A stretch of 64,000 bases of DNA from JAIOZK01 sp964468645 (GTDB lineage: Bacteria > Bacteroidota > Bacteroidia > Bacteroidales > JAIOZK01), in NCBI GenBank assembly GCA_964468645.1, contig CAYXUU010000017.1, positions 34,305-98,304 on the forward strand, read 5' to 3'. The position numbers and the translations under genes were made by a program. Shown in pieces: positions 52,783-61,731 of this stretch. Under the pieces are notes generated by a model. That model had not been told where the DNA came from. It made no database searches and worked only from the letters and a program-made list of their open reading frames with translations. Each line of letters opens with the position of its first letter. The first letter of the stretch is position 1.

Positions 52783-53832
52783 ATGACAACAAAACCTTCA
52801 AATATCAGGCATATATACTGGTTTGCCCATTATAACCTGAACTCACCAAGTGTGAGGTACCGTGGAAAGTACGCACTTGATTACCTGAAAGAGCATTATG
52901 GTATAGGATATTCTTTTTGCTATCCGGGTTACAGGCCACTGACTATTGCACAATTTCTAAAAGGCTATTTCTCTGCATTGTTTAGAAGATCCGCTTCGCT
53001 CGTGGTTGTGCAGCGTGTTCATTCAAACAGGATCTATGCCAATGCACTGAAGATACTGATACGAATAAGGCCGGCGAATACGGTTTATGATCTTGATGAC
53101 GCTGATTACCTGGAGCATCCTGAAAAAACAATCAGGCACTTTCTGCAAAATTGCAGCATCTGTACCATGGGGAGCAAAGAGCTGATTTCATACGCCAACA
53201 AGCTTAATCCCAGGATTGTTTACCAAACCTCCCCTACATGCGAAATAGGACATTACAAAACGCACAGAAATTCAATCCTCAATATTGGCTGGATAGGTTG
53301 TTTTGGCGGGGGTCATAAGGAAAGCCTTCTCAGGTACCTTTTTCCAGCCATCAGGAACTTACCTTTCAGAATTAAGCTAACTATCCTGGGTGTAAGCTCC
53401 AATGAGGAGAAAACCTGGTTACACAGCACCTATAATAACGGGAGGATTCTTCTTGAGACACCCGCTGACATTAACTGGCTTGATGAAGAAGAACTTCAAA
53501 AGAGATTATCAGGATTTGATATTGGCATAGCAACTTTGCTGGATGATGAGCTGCACCGGTCAAAATCGGCTTTTAAACTGAAACAGTACCTTACCTGTGG
53601 TGTACCGGTTTTAAGTTCTGAGATTGGTGAGAACAGGTATTTCCTGAAAGATGGAATCAATGGATTTTTCTGTAATACCCCCAATGACTTCAGAAAAAGG
53701 ATTATTCAAATACATGAGATGAAAGATAGCGAGTATATAAAAATTTGTAATTCAGCAAGGGAATCAAGCCTGGCATTTAACCTGGACAAATATGTAAGGA
53801 ATTTAATTGGATTATACACTGAGATAAGTTAA
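52783..53832 (+). CDS. GT-B fold glycosyltransferase (family 4-like)
   Basis: The frame is open from 52636, but it then overlaps the lipoprotein gene; ATG 52783 gives 349 residues beginning MTTKPSNIRHIYWFAHYNLN and fits the domain. The N-terminal Rossmann half has PSVRYRGKYALDYL; the C-terminal half has the nucleotide-sugar motif DDELHRSKSAFKLKQYLTCG followed by VPVLSSEIGEN, as in GT4-type enzymes where the two acidic residues around the sugar nucleotide are conserved. No signal or TM segment, so cytosolic or membrane-peripheral. The donor and acceptor are unknown. In a block of T9SS cargo, a role in making the surface glycan that anchors cargo, or in glycosylating it, is possible. Confidence 0.82.
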   Translation: MTTKPSNIRHIYWFAHYNLNSPSVRYRGKYALDYLKEHYGIGYSFCYPGYRPLTIAQFLKGYFSALFRRSASLVVVQRVHSNRIYANALKILIRIRPANTVYDLDDADYLEHPEKTIRHFLQNCSICTMGSKELISYANKLNPRIVYQTSPTCEIGHYKTHRNSILNIGWIGCFGGGHKESLLRYLFPAIRNLPFRIKLTILGVSSNEEKTWLHSTYNNGRILLETPADINWLDEEELQKRLSGFDIGIATLLDDELHRSKSAFKLKQYLTCGVPVLSSEIGENRYFLKDGINGFFCNTPNDFRKRIIQIHEMKDSEYIKICNSARESSLAFNLDKYVRNLIGLYTEIS

Positions 53833-53867
53833 ATTTATGGTGAATTAACACCTCAACAATAATTATC

Positions 53868-55805
53868 ATGAATACCACAGCCTTGACATCAATCACAATG
53901 GCAGCCTTATTCTCATTTTTGGTTTTCAATCAGCAGGATACTTTTGCCCAAAAACCTGAGAGTATATATTTACCAAGAGAAGTTAACAAAACAAGTATCG
54001 GAACCAGGCAATATAAGAATATCCTAAAACCCAAATTAGAATCTTATCAGCCAATGAATTCCGACTGGGACCTTACCTTTATCCCGATCGGGACCTCATC
54101 GAATGCTTATGGTATCAGCAACCAGCCGGGATCCTATCTCTGGGCAGATCCCTGGACAGTAAGTGTGGTGTTCACCTTCATGGATGAAAGCGGAAATATT
54201 GCCTACTCACTTTCAACAGATTGTGGCAAAGAAGGGACCTGGGAAACGGATATACCGGTAAACCAGATCAATGCCAGGTACCCTCAGGGGGGCATATACA
54301 ATCCGGGATATACCAGTGTTCCGGGAGAAGCATATTACACCTATTTTTCATCCGTATTACCGGAAACGAATAACCCATGGTACGCATATACTTATGGGGT
54401 TAACCCACTGACAGAAACAATTTCCCCGAATCCGACACAACACTATGTACCAGATACCACAGCCGGAATACACAGGAATATCCCACATGCATATACAGTC
54501 ACAACTGATGGTAAGATATGGGTAGTAGATTGTGAATATGATACAATTGATGGGGAATATGTATACACCGGTAATTTGATAATTAATAAAGGGGAATTTA
54601 ATGAGAGCATTGGGGATTTCGAATATGACGAATGGCTGTTCCCAGCTCTTGAATATGGGGATAAAATCAATGATATTAAGATTGAGTTTAGTCATCAATA
54701 TGATTATGAGTATGGATATATACTTATAATGAGTGATGTAGAAAGCAATCCACTACCTTATACTTATTTTAGTCCTGTATTATATTTCACCTATAACGGA
54801 GGAGTGACATGGTCAGAAGAGCCTATACGATGCCAGTTGGGGGGAATCAATGGACTTGATGAGGTAAAAGATTTTATAAATGAAGAAACGATAATAGAAA
54901 TCCTTGGATATAATGTTGACCGGGATAGTATTTATTATAACCTTGGCTATCATGCTGATATGGTCATTGACGATGATGTTAATTGTCATATTACAGGGAT
55001 AATAGCACTAGCGGATTATAACCAGAACTGGTATCCCGTATATGAATCAATGGGTAGTTTTCACCTCAGATATGATTATAATTATGAAACCTGGCAAAGT
55101 ACATTCATAAATTGGAACAAGACCTTCTCAGGTGACCTGGGGGGTGTTATGCAGTATAACAATCCACAAGTATCAATTGACAAAGAACCAGAGTTAATAT
55201 ACTTTTCATGGATAGACACTGACCTGGAAGGAATTGAAGAAAATATAGCACCTGATATTTACTTGGTCTTTTACGACCTAGACTGGCAGGAATATTCCAA
55301 TATTTACAACATTACAGCATTTACGCAAGGTATGTGGAGTGCGTATTACGGAATGCAATCAAAGCAGGTTTTTACTGAATGTTTTGGATACTATAATTTA
55401 AATACTGATATACCATTGGTTTATGCAGAACTTAATCCTGAGAACCCTCTTGAGAGTATTACGTACTGGTATATCTATGGTTGTAATTTTTACCATGAAG
55501 TTTATTACTGTTATAATAATATCAATGAGGAAATAAATCGAAGCAACCTATTATCTGTAAGCCAAAATGTTCCTAATCCATTCCGAAACAAGTCTTCTAT
55601 TAATATCCATCTTGAAAAACCTGCAGATATTAGTATTGAGGTAATAAATCTCACCGGTCAACAGATTTTTCAGGATGATCTGGGATCTCAGCCGGAGGGT
55701 AGGTTTCAATATTCATTAAATGGATCTGGTTTTAGCAGTGGGGTGTATTATTATACTGTTGAGGCGGGGAATGAATGCGTGACAAAGAAAATGATTGTGC
55801 GGTAA
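53868..55805 (+). CDS. Family D BNR-like surface protein (D1), T9SS
   Basis: A 645-residue exported protein: signal peptide with FNQQDTFAQ near 28, then a propeller-like body marked by LTFIPIGTSSNAYGISNQPG, SYLWADPWTVSVVFTF, ARYPQGGIYNPGYTS and the Asp-box-like VLYFTYNGGVTWSEEPI, DLGGVMQYNNPQVSI. Full-length paralogue of the gene at 56706. The sorting domain (from about 565) starts VPNPFRNKSSINIHLEKPAD, a long subtype like that of A4. Binding of a surface or extracellular target is inferred; no hydrolase motif is seen. It is 35 bases after the glycosyltransferase. Confidence 0.84.
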   Translation: MNTTALTSITMAALFSFLVFNQQDTFAQKPESIYLPREVNKTSIGTRQYKNILKPKLESYQPMNSDWDLTFIPIGTSSNAYGISNQPGSYLWADPWTVSVVFTFMDESGNIAYSLSTDCGKEGTWETDIPVNQINARYPQGGIYNPGYTSVPGEAYYTYFSSVLPETNNPWYAYTYGVNPLTETISPNPTQHYVPDTTAGIHRNIPHAYTVTTDGKIWVVDCEYDTIDGEYVYTGNLIINKGEFNESIGDFEYDEWLFPALEYGDKINDIKIEFSHQYDYEYGYILIMSDVESNPLPYTYFSPVLYFTYNGGVTWSEEPIRCQLGGINGLDEVKDFINEETIIEILGYNVDRDSIYYNLGYHADMVIDDDVNCHITGIIALADYNQNWYPVYESMGSFHLRYDYNYETWQSTFINWNKTFSGDLGGVMQYNNPQVSIDKEPELIYFSWIDTDLEGIEENIAPDIYLVFYDLDWQEYSNIYNITAFTQGMWSAYYGMQSKQVFTECFGYYNLNTDIPLVYAELNPENPLESITYWYIYGCNFYHEVYYCYNNINEEINRSNLLSVSQNVPNPFRNKSSINIHLEKPADISIEVINLTGQQIFQDDLGSQPEGRFQYSLNGSGFSSGVYYYTVEAGNECVTKKMIVR

Positions 55806-55823
55806 TTATAAATTATTTAATCA

Positions 55824-56684
55824 GTGAGAAGATATTTCATAATAGTGCTAGTAACTCTTTTTACGTATCCTTCGAACGGCCAGGATTATATCCCCTTCCC
55901 AACATCTGATGTCACCTGGTGTACGGGAGAATACTTTTCTATTGGCTGGCCTCAAGACACGACCTATTATTACTATAAAACAAATGGTGATACTATCATC
56001 AATGATAAAAGTTATACAATTCTTGAGATGCCGGATCGGGATCAATACGGATTTTTCAGAGATGATAATGAAAAAGTCTATTTCAAGTATGCTGAAGATA
56101 TTCCGGAGTTCGTGCTCTATGATTTTACATTAAATGCAGGGGATACAGTATTACTACCCAACACTTTTGATGGCCAATTGATGTTCTATGATGGTTATGT
56201 TGATTATTGTGATAGTTTATTGATAGGCAATAAGTACCACAGACGTATCAACATCACAAGCTGGATTGGCCTTGAAATCATAGAAGGAATTGGTGCTCAA
56301 CAAGGTCTTTTGTATTGTGAGCTGCCATGGGTTGACTGGTATGGTTTCCTGGAGTGTTTTTCCTTAAAGGATACGATATTTCATACCGATGGATCGGGTA
56401 GTTTCGAAACCGGAAATTGCTGGGAAACAGTAGAAATAGAGGAAACTCATACTAATTCATTGAAGATCTATCCTAATCCTGCATGTGATGTATTGAATAT
56501 ATGTGGAATTGGAAACTATCGGATAGAATTGTATAGCCTTGGTGGTGAGAGGATTTTGACAACCGATAACCAGGCTGTTGATTTGGACAGACTTAAACCT
56601 GGTATCTATTTATTAAGAATATTGTCAACGAATGATGGATTTACAAAATGTGAGAAGGTTGTTATTACAGACAATTGTAGATAA
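55824..56684 (+). CDS. Small exported protein with T9SS sorting domain
   Basis: A 286-residue protein that starts with GTG (55824), 18 bases after D1: MRRYFIIVLVTLFTYPSNGQ is a good signal peptide and no other start lies near. The body of about 180 residues is beta-rich; it begins WCTGEYFSIGWPQD and contains YKTNGDTIINDKSYTILE, a form met in many Bacteroidota secreted proteins without known function. The sorting domain starts LKIYPNPACDVLNI near 210 and ends TKCEKVVITDNCR; the two extra cysteines there are unusual. It separates the two D paralogues. Confidence 0.78.
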   Translation: MRRYFIIVLVTLFTYPSNGQDYIPFPTSDVTWCTGEYFSIGWPQDTTYYYYKTNGDTIINDKSYTILEMPDRDQYGFFRDDNEKVYFKYAEDIPEFVLYDFTLNAGDTVLLPNTFDGQLMFYDGYVDYCDSLLIGNKYHRRINITSWIGLEIIEGIGAQQGLLYCELPWVDWYGFLECFSLKDTIFHTDGSGSFETGNCWETVEIEETHTNSLKIYPNPACDVLNICGIGNYRIELYSLGGERILTTDNQAVDLDRLKPGIYLLRILSTNDGFTKCEKVVITDNCR

Positions 56685-56705
56685 GACCTAAATAATAGTT
56701 TAGCT

Positions 56706-58553
56706 ATGAGAAACATATTGACAGCATTAATAGTCATGGGATTTAGTTTATCAGTTATAGCCCAGACGTATCACCAACCAAAACTATCCTGCCTGGATAA
56801 TGGTTCAAAGAGTCTCACCTTTATCCCTATCGGATCTTCAGGTAATGCCTATGGCTTTGCCGGAAATCCAAGAACATACCTGTGGGCTGATCCAAGGATA
56901 GATGCTGTTGTGTTTACACACAGGATGGTGGTTGAATCACCCGAAGGAAATAGTAGGATCGCCTATGATGTTTCGACAGAAAGAGGTGCAGAAGGATCCT
57001 GGACCAACAACATAAAGGTTTATGATCCATTTCCAAGCCATCCATACAATTATCTACCTGCCAGATATCCCCAGGGAGGTATATACAACCCACCTGGAAA
57101 CACAGATCCGGATAATGCATTCTACGCTTATTTTGCACCTATACTTGATGATTCAAATGAAATTTGGGGTGGATATGGCTATGGGATTAACAGACTAACC
57201 GAAATCGATCCCCCTGAACCAACACAACATAATGAGAAGACATCAGGAGGAGATATATGGCGATATATTCCAAATGCATTTACCATTACGCAGGATGGTT
57301 ATGCCTGGTTGGTAGATGGGAGTTTTAAGTTTCCCGATTTTATTTATACTGGAAACCTGATCATTGACAAGGGAACATTTAATGCTGACAGCAGTGATTA
57401 TGAATATGAAGAATGGTTAATGCCTGTACTTGAGGAGGGTGACAGCATCAGTGATATTAAAGTGGCCTTTAGTCCGGATGGGCAAACAGGTTATATATGT
57501 TTATTAACGAATTCTGCCAGTGATCCTGTTCCATACACTTTGTTTCATCCAATATTACTGGTTACCCAGGATGGAGGTGATACATGGACTGTAGAACCGT
57601 TACATTGTCAGCTTGGTGGACCTGGCGGATTATCCGAAGTAAAACAATTCATTCCAGACTCAATGTTTATACCCCCAATACCTGACCGTGACAGTTTATA
57701 TTACAGCATGGGATGGCACCTGGATATGGCAGTTGATAAATATGGTGATGCACATATAACAGGGCTGATTGCCGTGGCTGATAAGTATGGGGATTGGTAT
57801 CCTTCACCTTATACCATGGGAACATTTCACCTGTCATATGACATCTCAAATAATACCTGGGATGGAACGCATCTTTATTATAACAGAACATTTGAAGGTG
57901 ATCTTGGAGGTATTACCCATTATAACCGGCCACAGATCTCTTCAGATATTAATGGCGAGTTATTCTGTATTTCATGGACAGATACTCATCTGGACGGGTT
58001 TGACGAAAATACATATCCAGATATATATTGTGTTGGCTACTATATTTTAGATCCCCAATACACTGAAACATATAATGTAACAGCTTTTACACAGGCCATG
58101 TGGACTGCTTATTATGGAAGCCAGTCTCATTATATTTTTGTTGAGGAAGGGCCAAATGTAACTGAATATCACATTCCATTTGTATATACGGAACTTAATC
58201 CTGAAGATCCCATGGATCCTGTAGATTTCTGGTATATTGATGGTTTTCATTTTAGCCTTTTTACTTTTGGGCTTAATGAGAATATAGGCCAAAAAGCCTT
58301 GTTAGTTGAACAAAACCACCCAAATCCCTTTAGTACCAATTCAATTATTAAGCTTGAGCTTGATAAAAGAACGAAGTTGAGATTGGAGATTTATAATTTG
58401 ATCGGACAAAGAGTTTTTGAGGAATACCGGGGTGAAGTATCAGCCGGGACGTATGAGTTTGAATTAAATGCTTTGGTTTTTGGAAGAGGGATTTACCTCT
58501 ATACGGTAATTGCAGGTGAGGGGAAGGTGACGAAAAGGATGGTAATTAATTAG
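56706..58553 (+). CDS. Family D BNR-like surface protein (D2), T9SS
   Basis: A 615-residue paralogue of D1: signal peptide (MRNILTALIVMGFSLSVIAQ), then LTFIPIGSSGNAYGFAGNPR, YLWADPRIDAVVFTHRMV, ARYPQGGIYNPPG, the Asp-box-like LLVTQDGGDTWTVEPL and DLGGITHYNRPQISS. The same blocks occur in the same order as in D1, with an insertion VVESPEGN near 80. The sorting domain begins HPNPFSTNSIIKLELDKRTK near 535. As in D1, no catalytic site of a sialidase or glycosidase is seen. It lies 21 bases after the 286-residue gene. Confidence 0.84.
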   Translation: MRNILTALIVMGFSLSVIAQTYHQPKLSCLDNGSKSLTFIPIGSSGNAYGFAGNPRTYLWADPRIDAVVFTHRMVVESPEGNSRIAYDVSTERGAEGSWTNNIKVYDPFPSHPYNYLPARYPQGGIYNPPGNTDPDNAFYAYFAPILDDSNEIWGGYGYGINRLTEIDPPEPTQHNEKTSGGDIWRYIPNAFTITQDGYAWLVDGSFKFPDFIYTGNLIIDKGTFNADSSDYEYEEWLMPVLEEGDSISDIKVAFSPDGQTGYICLLTNSASDPVPYTLFHPILLVTQDGGDTWTVEPLHCQLGGPGGLSEVKQFIPDSMFIPPIPDRDSLYYSMGWHLDMAVDKYGDAHITGLIAVADKYGDWYPSPYTMGTFHLSYDISNNTWDGTHLYYNRTFEGDLGGITHYNRPQISSDINGELFCISWTDTHLDGFDENTYPDIYCVGYYILDPQYTETYNVTAFTQAMWTAYYGSQSHYIFVEEGPNVTEYHIPFVYTELNPEDPMDPVDFWYIDGFHFSLFTFGLNENIGQKALLVEQNHPNPFSTNSIIKLELDKRTKLRLEIYNLIGQRVFEEYRGEVSAGTYEFELNALVFGRGIYLYTVIAGEGKVTKRMVIN

Positions 58554-58688
58554 AAATGATGGAGAACAATCATATTTTACTATTTTCAAAACTATGAACT
58601 GGTTTATATATAATTGAGATCATAAGGAATGAATCAAAACTCAAACACTAAGTAATTAAGCGATAAGGCACTTTCAATGTGAACTGAT

Positions 58689-61562
58689 ATGAAAAATTCG
58701 ATACTAATAATCATTGCTACGTTGATACCATGGTCTATGGGTTTTTCTCAGTCCTGCCTTCCGGATGGGATCACTTTCACTTGTCAGGCACAAATCGATA
58801 GTTTTCAGGTTGATTATCCGGGGTGTACCGAAATAGAGGGAGATGTTTGGATTAATGGTGCTGATATCCAAAATCTTAATGGATTGCATATGCTACAGAA
58901 GTTTAATAGCGATTTGGGTATCAGTTATTGCCATAGACTTAAAAACTTAATTGGACTGAAAAATGTAACAACCATTGAAGGAAGCCTTTATCTTGGTGCT
59001 TGCGATTCATTAAATTCTTATAGCGGTTTTGACAAACTAACTTCAATTGGTGAGGATTTTATTGTTGGAGGTACATACTGGCAACCTAATAAAATTAATA
59101 GTCTGGACGCACTGGAAAAACTTGAATCAATAGGCGGAGCATTAAGAATTTATCATTGTGATTCATTAACAAACCTGGATGGCCTTGAAAATATTGATCC
59201 CCAATCGTTAGAAGAATTATCGATATACGATAATCCATTATTAAGTTCATGCGAAATAGAGAGTGTATGTAGCTATCTGGCAAATCCGACAGGGTCAATT
59301 AATATTTATAATAACGCCACAGGATGCAATGATCCAACGGAAGTAGCTTCAAGCTGTGGTATTACATTAAACTGTCTTCCGTTTGGTAATTACTATTTTC
59401 TAAATCAAGATGATGTTGATAATTTCAACTTAAATTTTCCTAATTGCAACAATATAAATGGTACTTTTTCAATAAATAGTAATAATATTACTAACCTTGA
59501 TGGATTAAGTAATATTTTATCCATAGGAGGTAATTTATCAATAAGTAGCTATGGTGCAGGGAATAGCGGGCTTAATGATATTACAGGTTTAGCAAATCTT
59601 TCAACAATAGGGGGCTCACTTTTGATTATTTATAACGATAGCTTAACAAACCTTGCCGGTCTTGACAATTTATCAACCATAGGTGATGGCATTACGATAA
59701 TTGACAACAATAATTTCAATGACCTTTCAGCATTATCAAATTTAAGTTCAATCGGTGGTACTCTTGAAATTATGTTGAATTATAGCCTTACAAATATAGG
59801 TGGACTTAATAGTTTATCAAGTATTGGAGGAAGCCTGAGGATATGGGATAACGGAAACCTTGAAAGCATTAACTTTCATAACTTGTCAAGTATTTCTGAA
59901 GACATCCATATTTCTAATAATGACAACTTATCTCAAATCCTTGGATTTTCAGCTATAACTTCAATAGACGGAGATCTTTATATTGGTGATACCAGGCTTC
60001 AAAATTTATCCGCATTTTCAAACCTTGCGAGTATTGGTAAAGGAATAACTATACGTACAAATGATTCTTTAGTAAATCTTGCAGGCCTTGAAAAAATTGA
60101 AAGTATCGGAAGTGAGTTAATAATTTATAATAATGATGGTCTTGGTGATCTAACAGGACTCACTAACCTGGTTTCGATTAGTGGGAAACTCTCAATTGAA
60201 GGAAATGATGCACTTATTGATCTTGATGAACTTTCAAATCTGGTAAGTATTAAAGGTGATCTTAAGATTATTGATAACAATTCTCTTCATAGCATAAGTG
60301 GTATGGATTATTTGATATCAGATTCTATTGCAAACATTTTTATTTATAATAACGACTCATTGATATCTTGTGAAGCAAATGCTATTTGCAATTATTTGGC
60401 AAACCCAAACGGAACTGTGAATATTTATAATAATGCACCGGGATGCGATAGCCCTCCGGAAATAGCCGCAATATGTAATATTACACTACCCTGTCTCCCA
60501 TATGGGCACTATTTTCTTTGCAAGCAAGCAGATATCGATAATTTCCAATATGACTATCCCAATTGCACCGAACTGGCAGGTTGTGTTATTATCCGGGATC
60601 TTGAAATAACTAACATAAATGGTTTATCTCAAATTACTGGTGTTGAAGAGGATCTGGTAATTCAATGTTGCAACGCCCTGGTAAATTTATTTGGTCTGGA
60701 AAACCTGGATTCTGTGGGTGGAAGATTTAGCATCTTTCAGAATTTCAACCTTGAAAGCACAGCCGGCCTGGAGAACTTAACTTATGTCGGTCGTGATTTC
60801 AGCATTACTAATAACACTGATCTTTATGAATTATTGGGCCTTAACCAACTTTCATACATTGGAGGCGACTTTGATTTCGATCACAATGGAGTACGTTATA
60901 CAATTTCCGGATTTTCTGCATTGGATAGTGTTATTGGAGATTTTACGTTTAAACTTAATCCATGGGTAAGGAATTTGTCGTGTTTCCAAAACCTGTCATA
61001 TATCGGTGGTAAGCTTTCAATATGGTATAATGAAAACCTTAATTCATTAAATGGTCTGAATAACCTGACAAGTATCGGAGGGGATCTTTTTGTTTGGTGC
61101 AATGACTCTCTGACAAGTTTATCAGGGTTGGATAATATTGATGCTAATTCAATTGAAAAACTAAAAATTGGTTATAATTACTCACTAAACCATTGCGATG
61201 TTGCAAGCATTTGCGAATATTTGGTTAGTCCGGGTGGGGAAGTTATAATTGAAAATAATATGGATGGATGCAATAGTGAAATGCAAATACTTTTGGCATG
61301 TTCCGTTGGTCAGTCTGAATACTGTACTTCCGGCGAGGAAATACTAATCTATCCCAACCCTGCTTCCGGAATGATTGCCGTTACTTCAAAAGATGGCACA
61401 ACAATTAATCACATAAGCATTTACAATTACATCGGACAAACAGTATTAACCGCTCAAAGTTCATTTGAAAATATTGATGTATCAATGCTTGTAAACGGAT
61501 TGTATATTATTGCAATACATATTGATGATGGAATTGTTACGAAGAAATTGATTGTTAAATGA
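58689..61562 (+). CDS. Family C receptor-L/LRR-like surface protein, three domains (C2), T9SS
   Basis: A 957-residue protein with a signal peptide ending GFSQ at about 20. The C-family domain occurs three times in tandem: it opens with SCLPDGITF at 21, NCLPFGNYYF near 227 and PCLPYGHYFL near 600, each followed by a QxDxDNFxxxxPxC segment and a run of LxNLxGLxxLxxIGGxL repeats. Each closes with a CEIESVCSYLANPTGSI-like stretch and NNAxGC. Copy two is the longest, with about 14 LRR-like units. The sorting domain starts near 883 (EILIYPNPASGMIAV). The copies differ from each other about as much as from C1 and C3, so the duplication is not very recent. Confidence 0.87.
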   Translation: MKNSILIIIATLIPWSMGFSQSCLPDGITFTCQAQIDSFQVDYPGCTEIEGDVWINGADIQNLNGLHMLQKFNSDLGISYCHRLKNLIGLKNVTTIEGSLYLGACDSLNSYSGFDKLTSIGEDFIVGGTYWQPNKINSLDALEKLESIGGALRIYHCDSLTNLDGLENIDPQSLEELSIYDNPLLSSCEIESVCSYLANPTGSINIYNNATGCNDPTEVASSCGITLNCLPFGNYYFLNQDDVDNFNLNFPNCNNINGTFSINSNNITNLDGLSNILSIGGNLSISSYGAGNSGLNDITGLANLSTIGGSLLIIYNDSLTNLAGLDNLSTIGDGITIIDNNNFNDLSALSNLSSIGGTLEIMLNYSLTNIGGLNSLSSIGGSLRIWDNGNLESINFHNLSSISEDIHISNNDNLSQILGFSAITSIDGDLYIGDTRLQNLSAFSNLASIGKGITIRTNDSLVNLAGLEKIESIGSELIIYNNDGLGDLTGLTNLVSISGKLSIEGNDALIDLDELSNLVSIKGDLKIIDNNSLHSISGMDYLISDSIANIFIYNNDSLISCEANAICNYLANPNGTVNIYNNAPGCDSPPEIAAICNITLPCLPYGHYFLCKQADIDNFQYDYPNCTELAGCVIIRDLEITNINGLSQITGVEEDLVIQCCNALVNLFGLENLDSVGGRFSIFQNFNLESTAGLENLTYVGRDFSITNNTDLYELLGLNQLSYIGGDFDFDHNGVRYTISGFSALDSVIGDFTFKLNPWVRNLSCFQNLSYIGGKLSIWYNENLNSLNGLNNLTSIGGDLFVWCNDSLTSLSGLDNIDANSIEKLKIGYNYSLNHCDVASICEYLVSPGGEVIIENNMDGCNSEMQILLACSVGQSEYCTSGEEILIYPNPASGMIAVTSKDGTTINHISIYNYIGQTVLTAQSSFENIDVSMLVNGLYIIAIHIDDGIVTKKLIVK

Positions 61563-61569
61563 AGCACCT

Positions 61570-61701
61570 TGCATAACAGGCTTTGAATTGCCATTTGGCG
61601 GGCAGTACGGAAGGAAACAACAAGACAACAAAACGTGAATAAAAGAAAAATATACAACGGTGCTTTTAATGCCAAACGGCTATTATAGCAATCGTTATGC
61701 A
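61570..61701. repeat. 132-bp imperfect inverted-repeat element, attC-like
   Basis: The ends TGCATAAC (61570-61577) and GTTATGCA (61694-61701) are perfect inverted copies. Inside them, GCCATTTGGC (61590-61599) and GCCAAACGGC (61671-61680) pair at nine of ten positions. Spacers of 12 and 13 bases give one arm an extra base, as in folded attC sites with unpaired bases. The ends deviate at one position from the integron core consensus GTTRRRY/RYYYAAC, and the spacers are longer than in classical attC sites. The element lies exactly between two family C genes. No integrase is in the window. Confidence 0.6.
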
Positions 61702-61731
61702 CTATGCTGTGTAATCTAACAAATAGACAAT

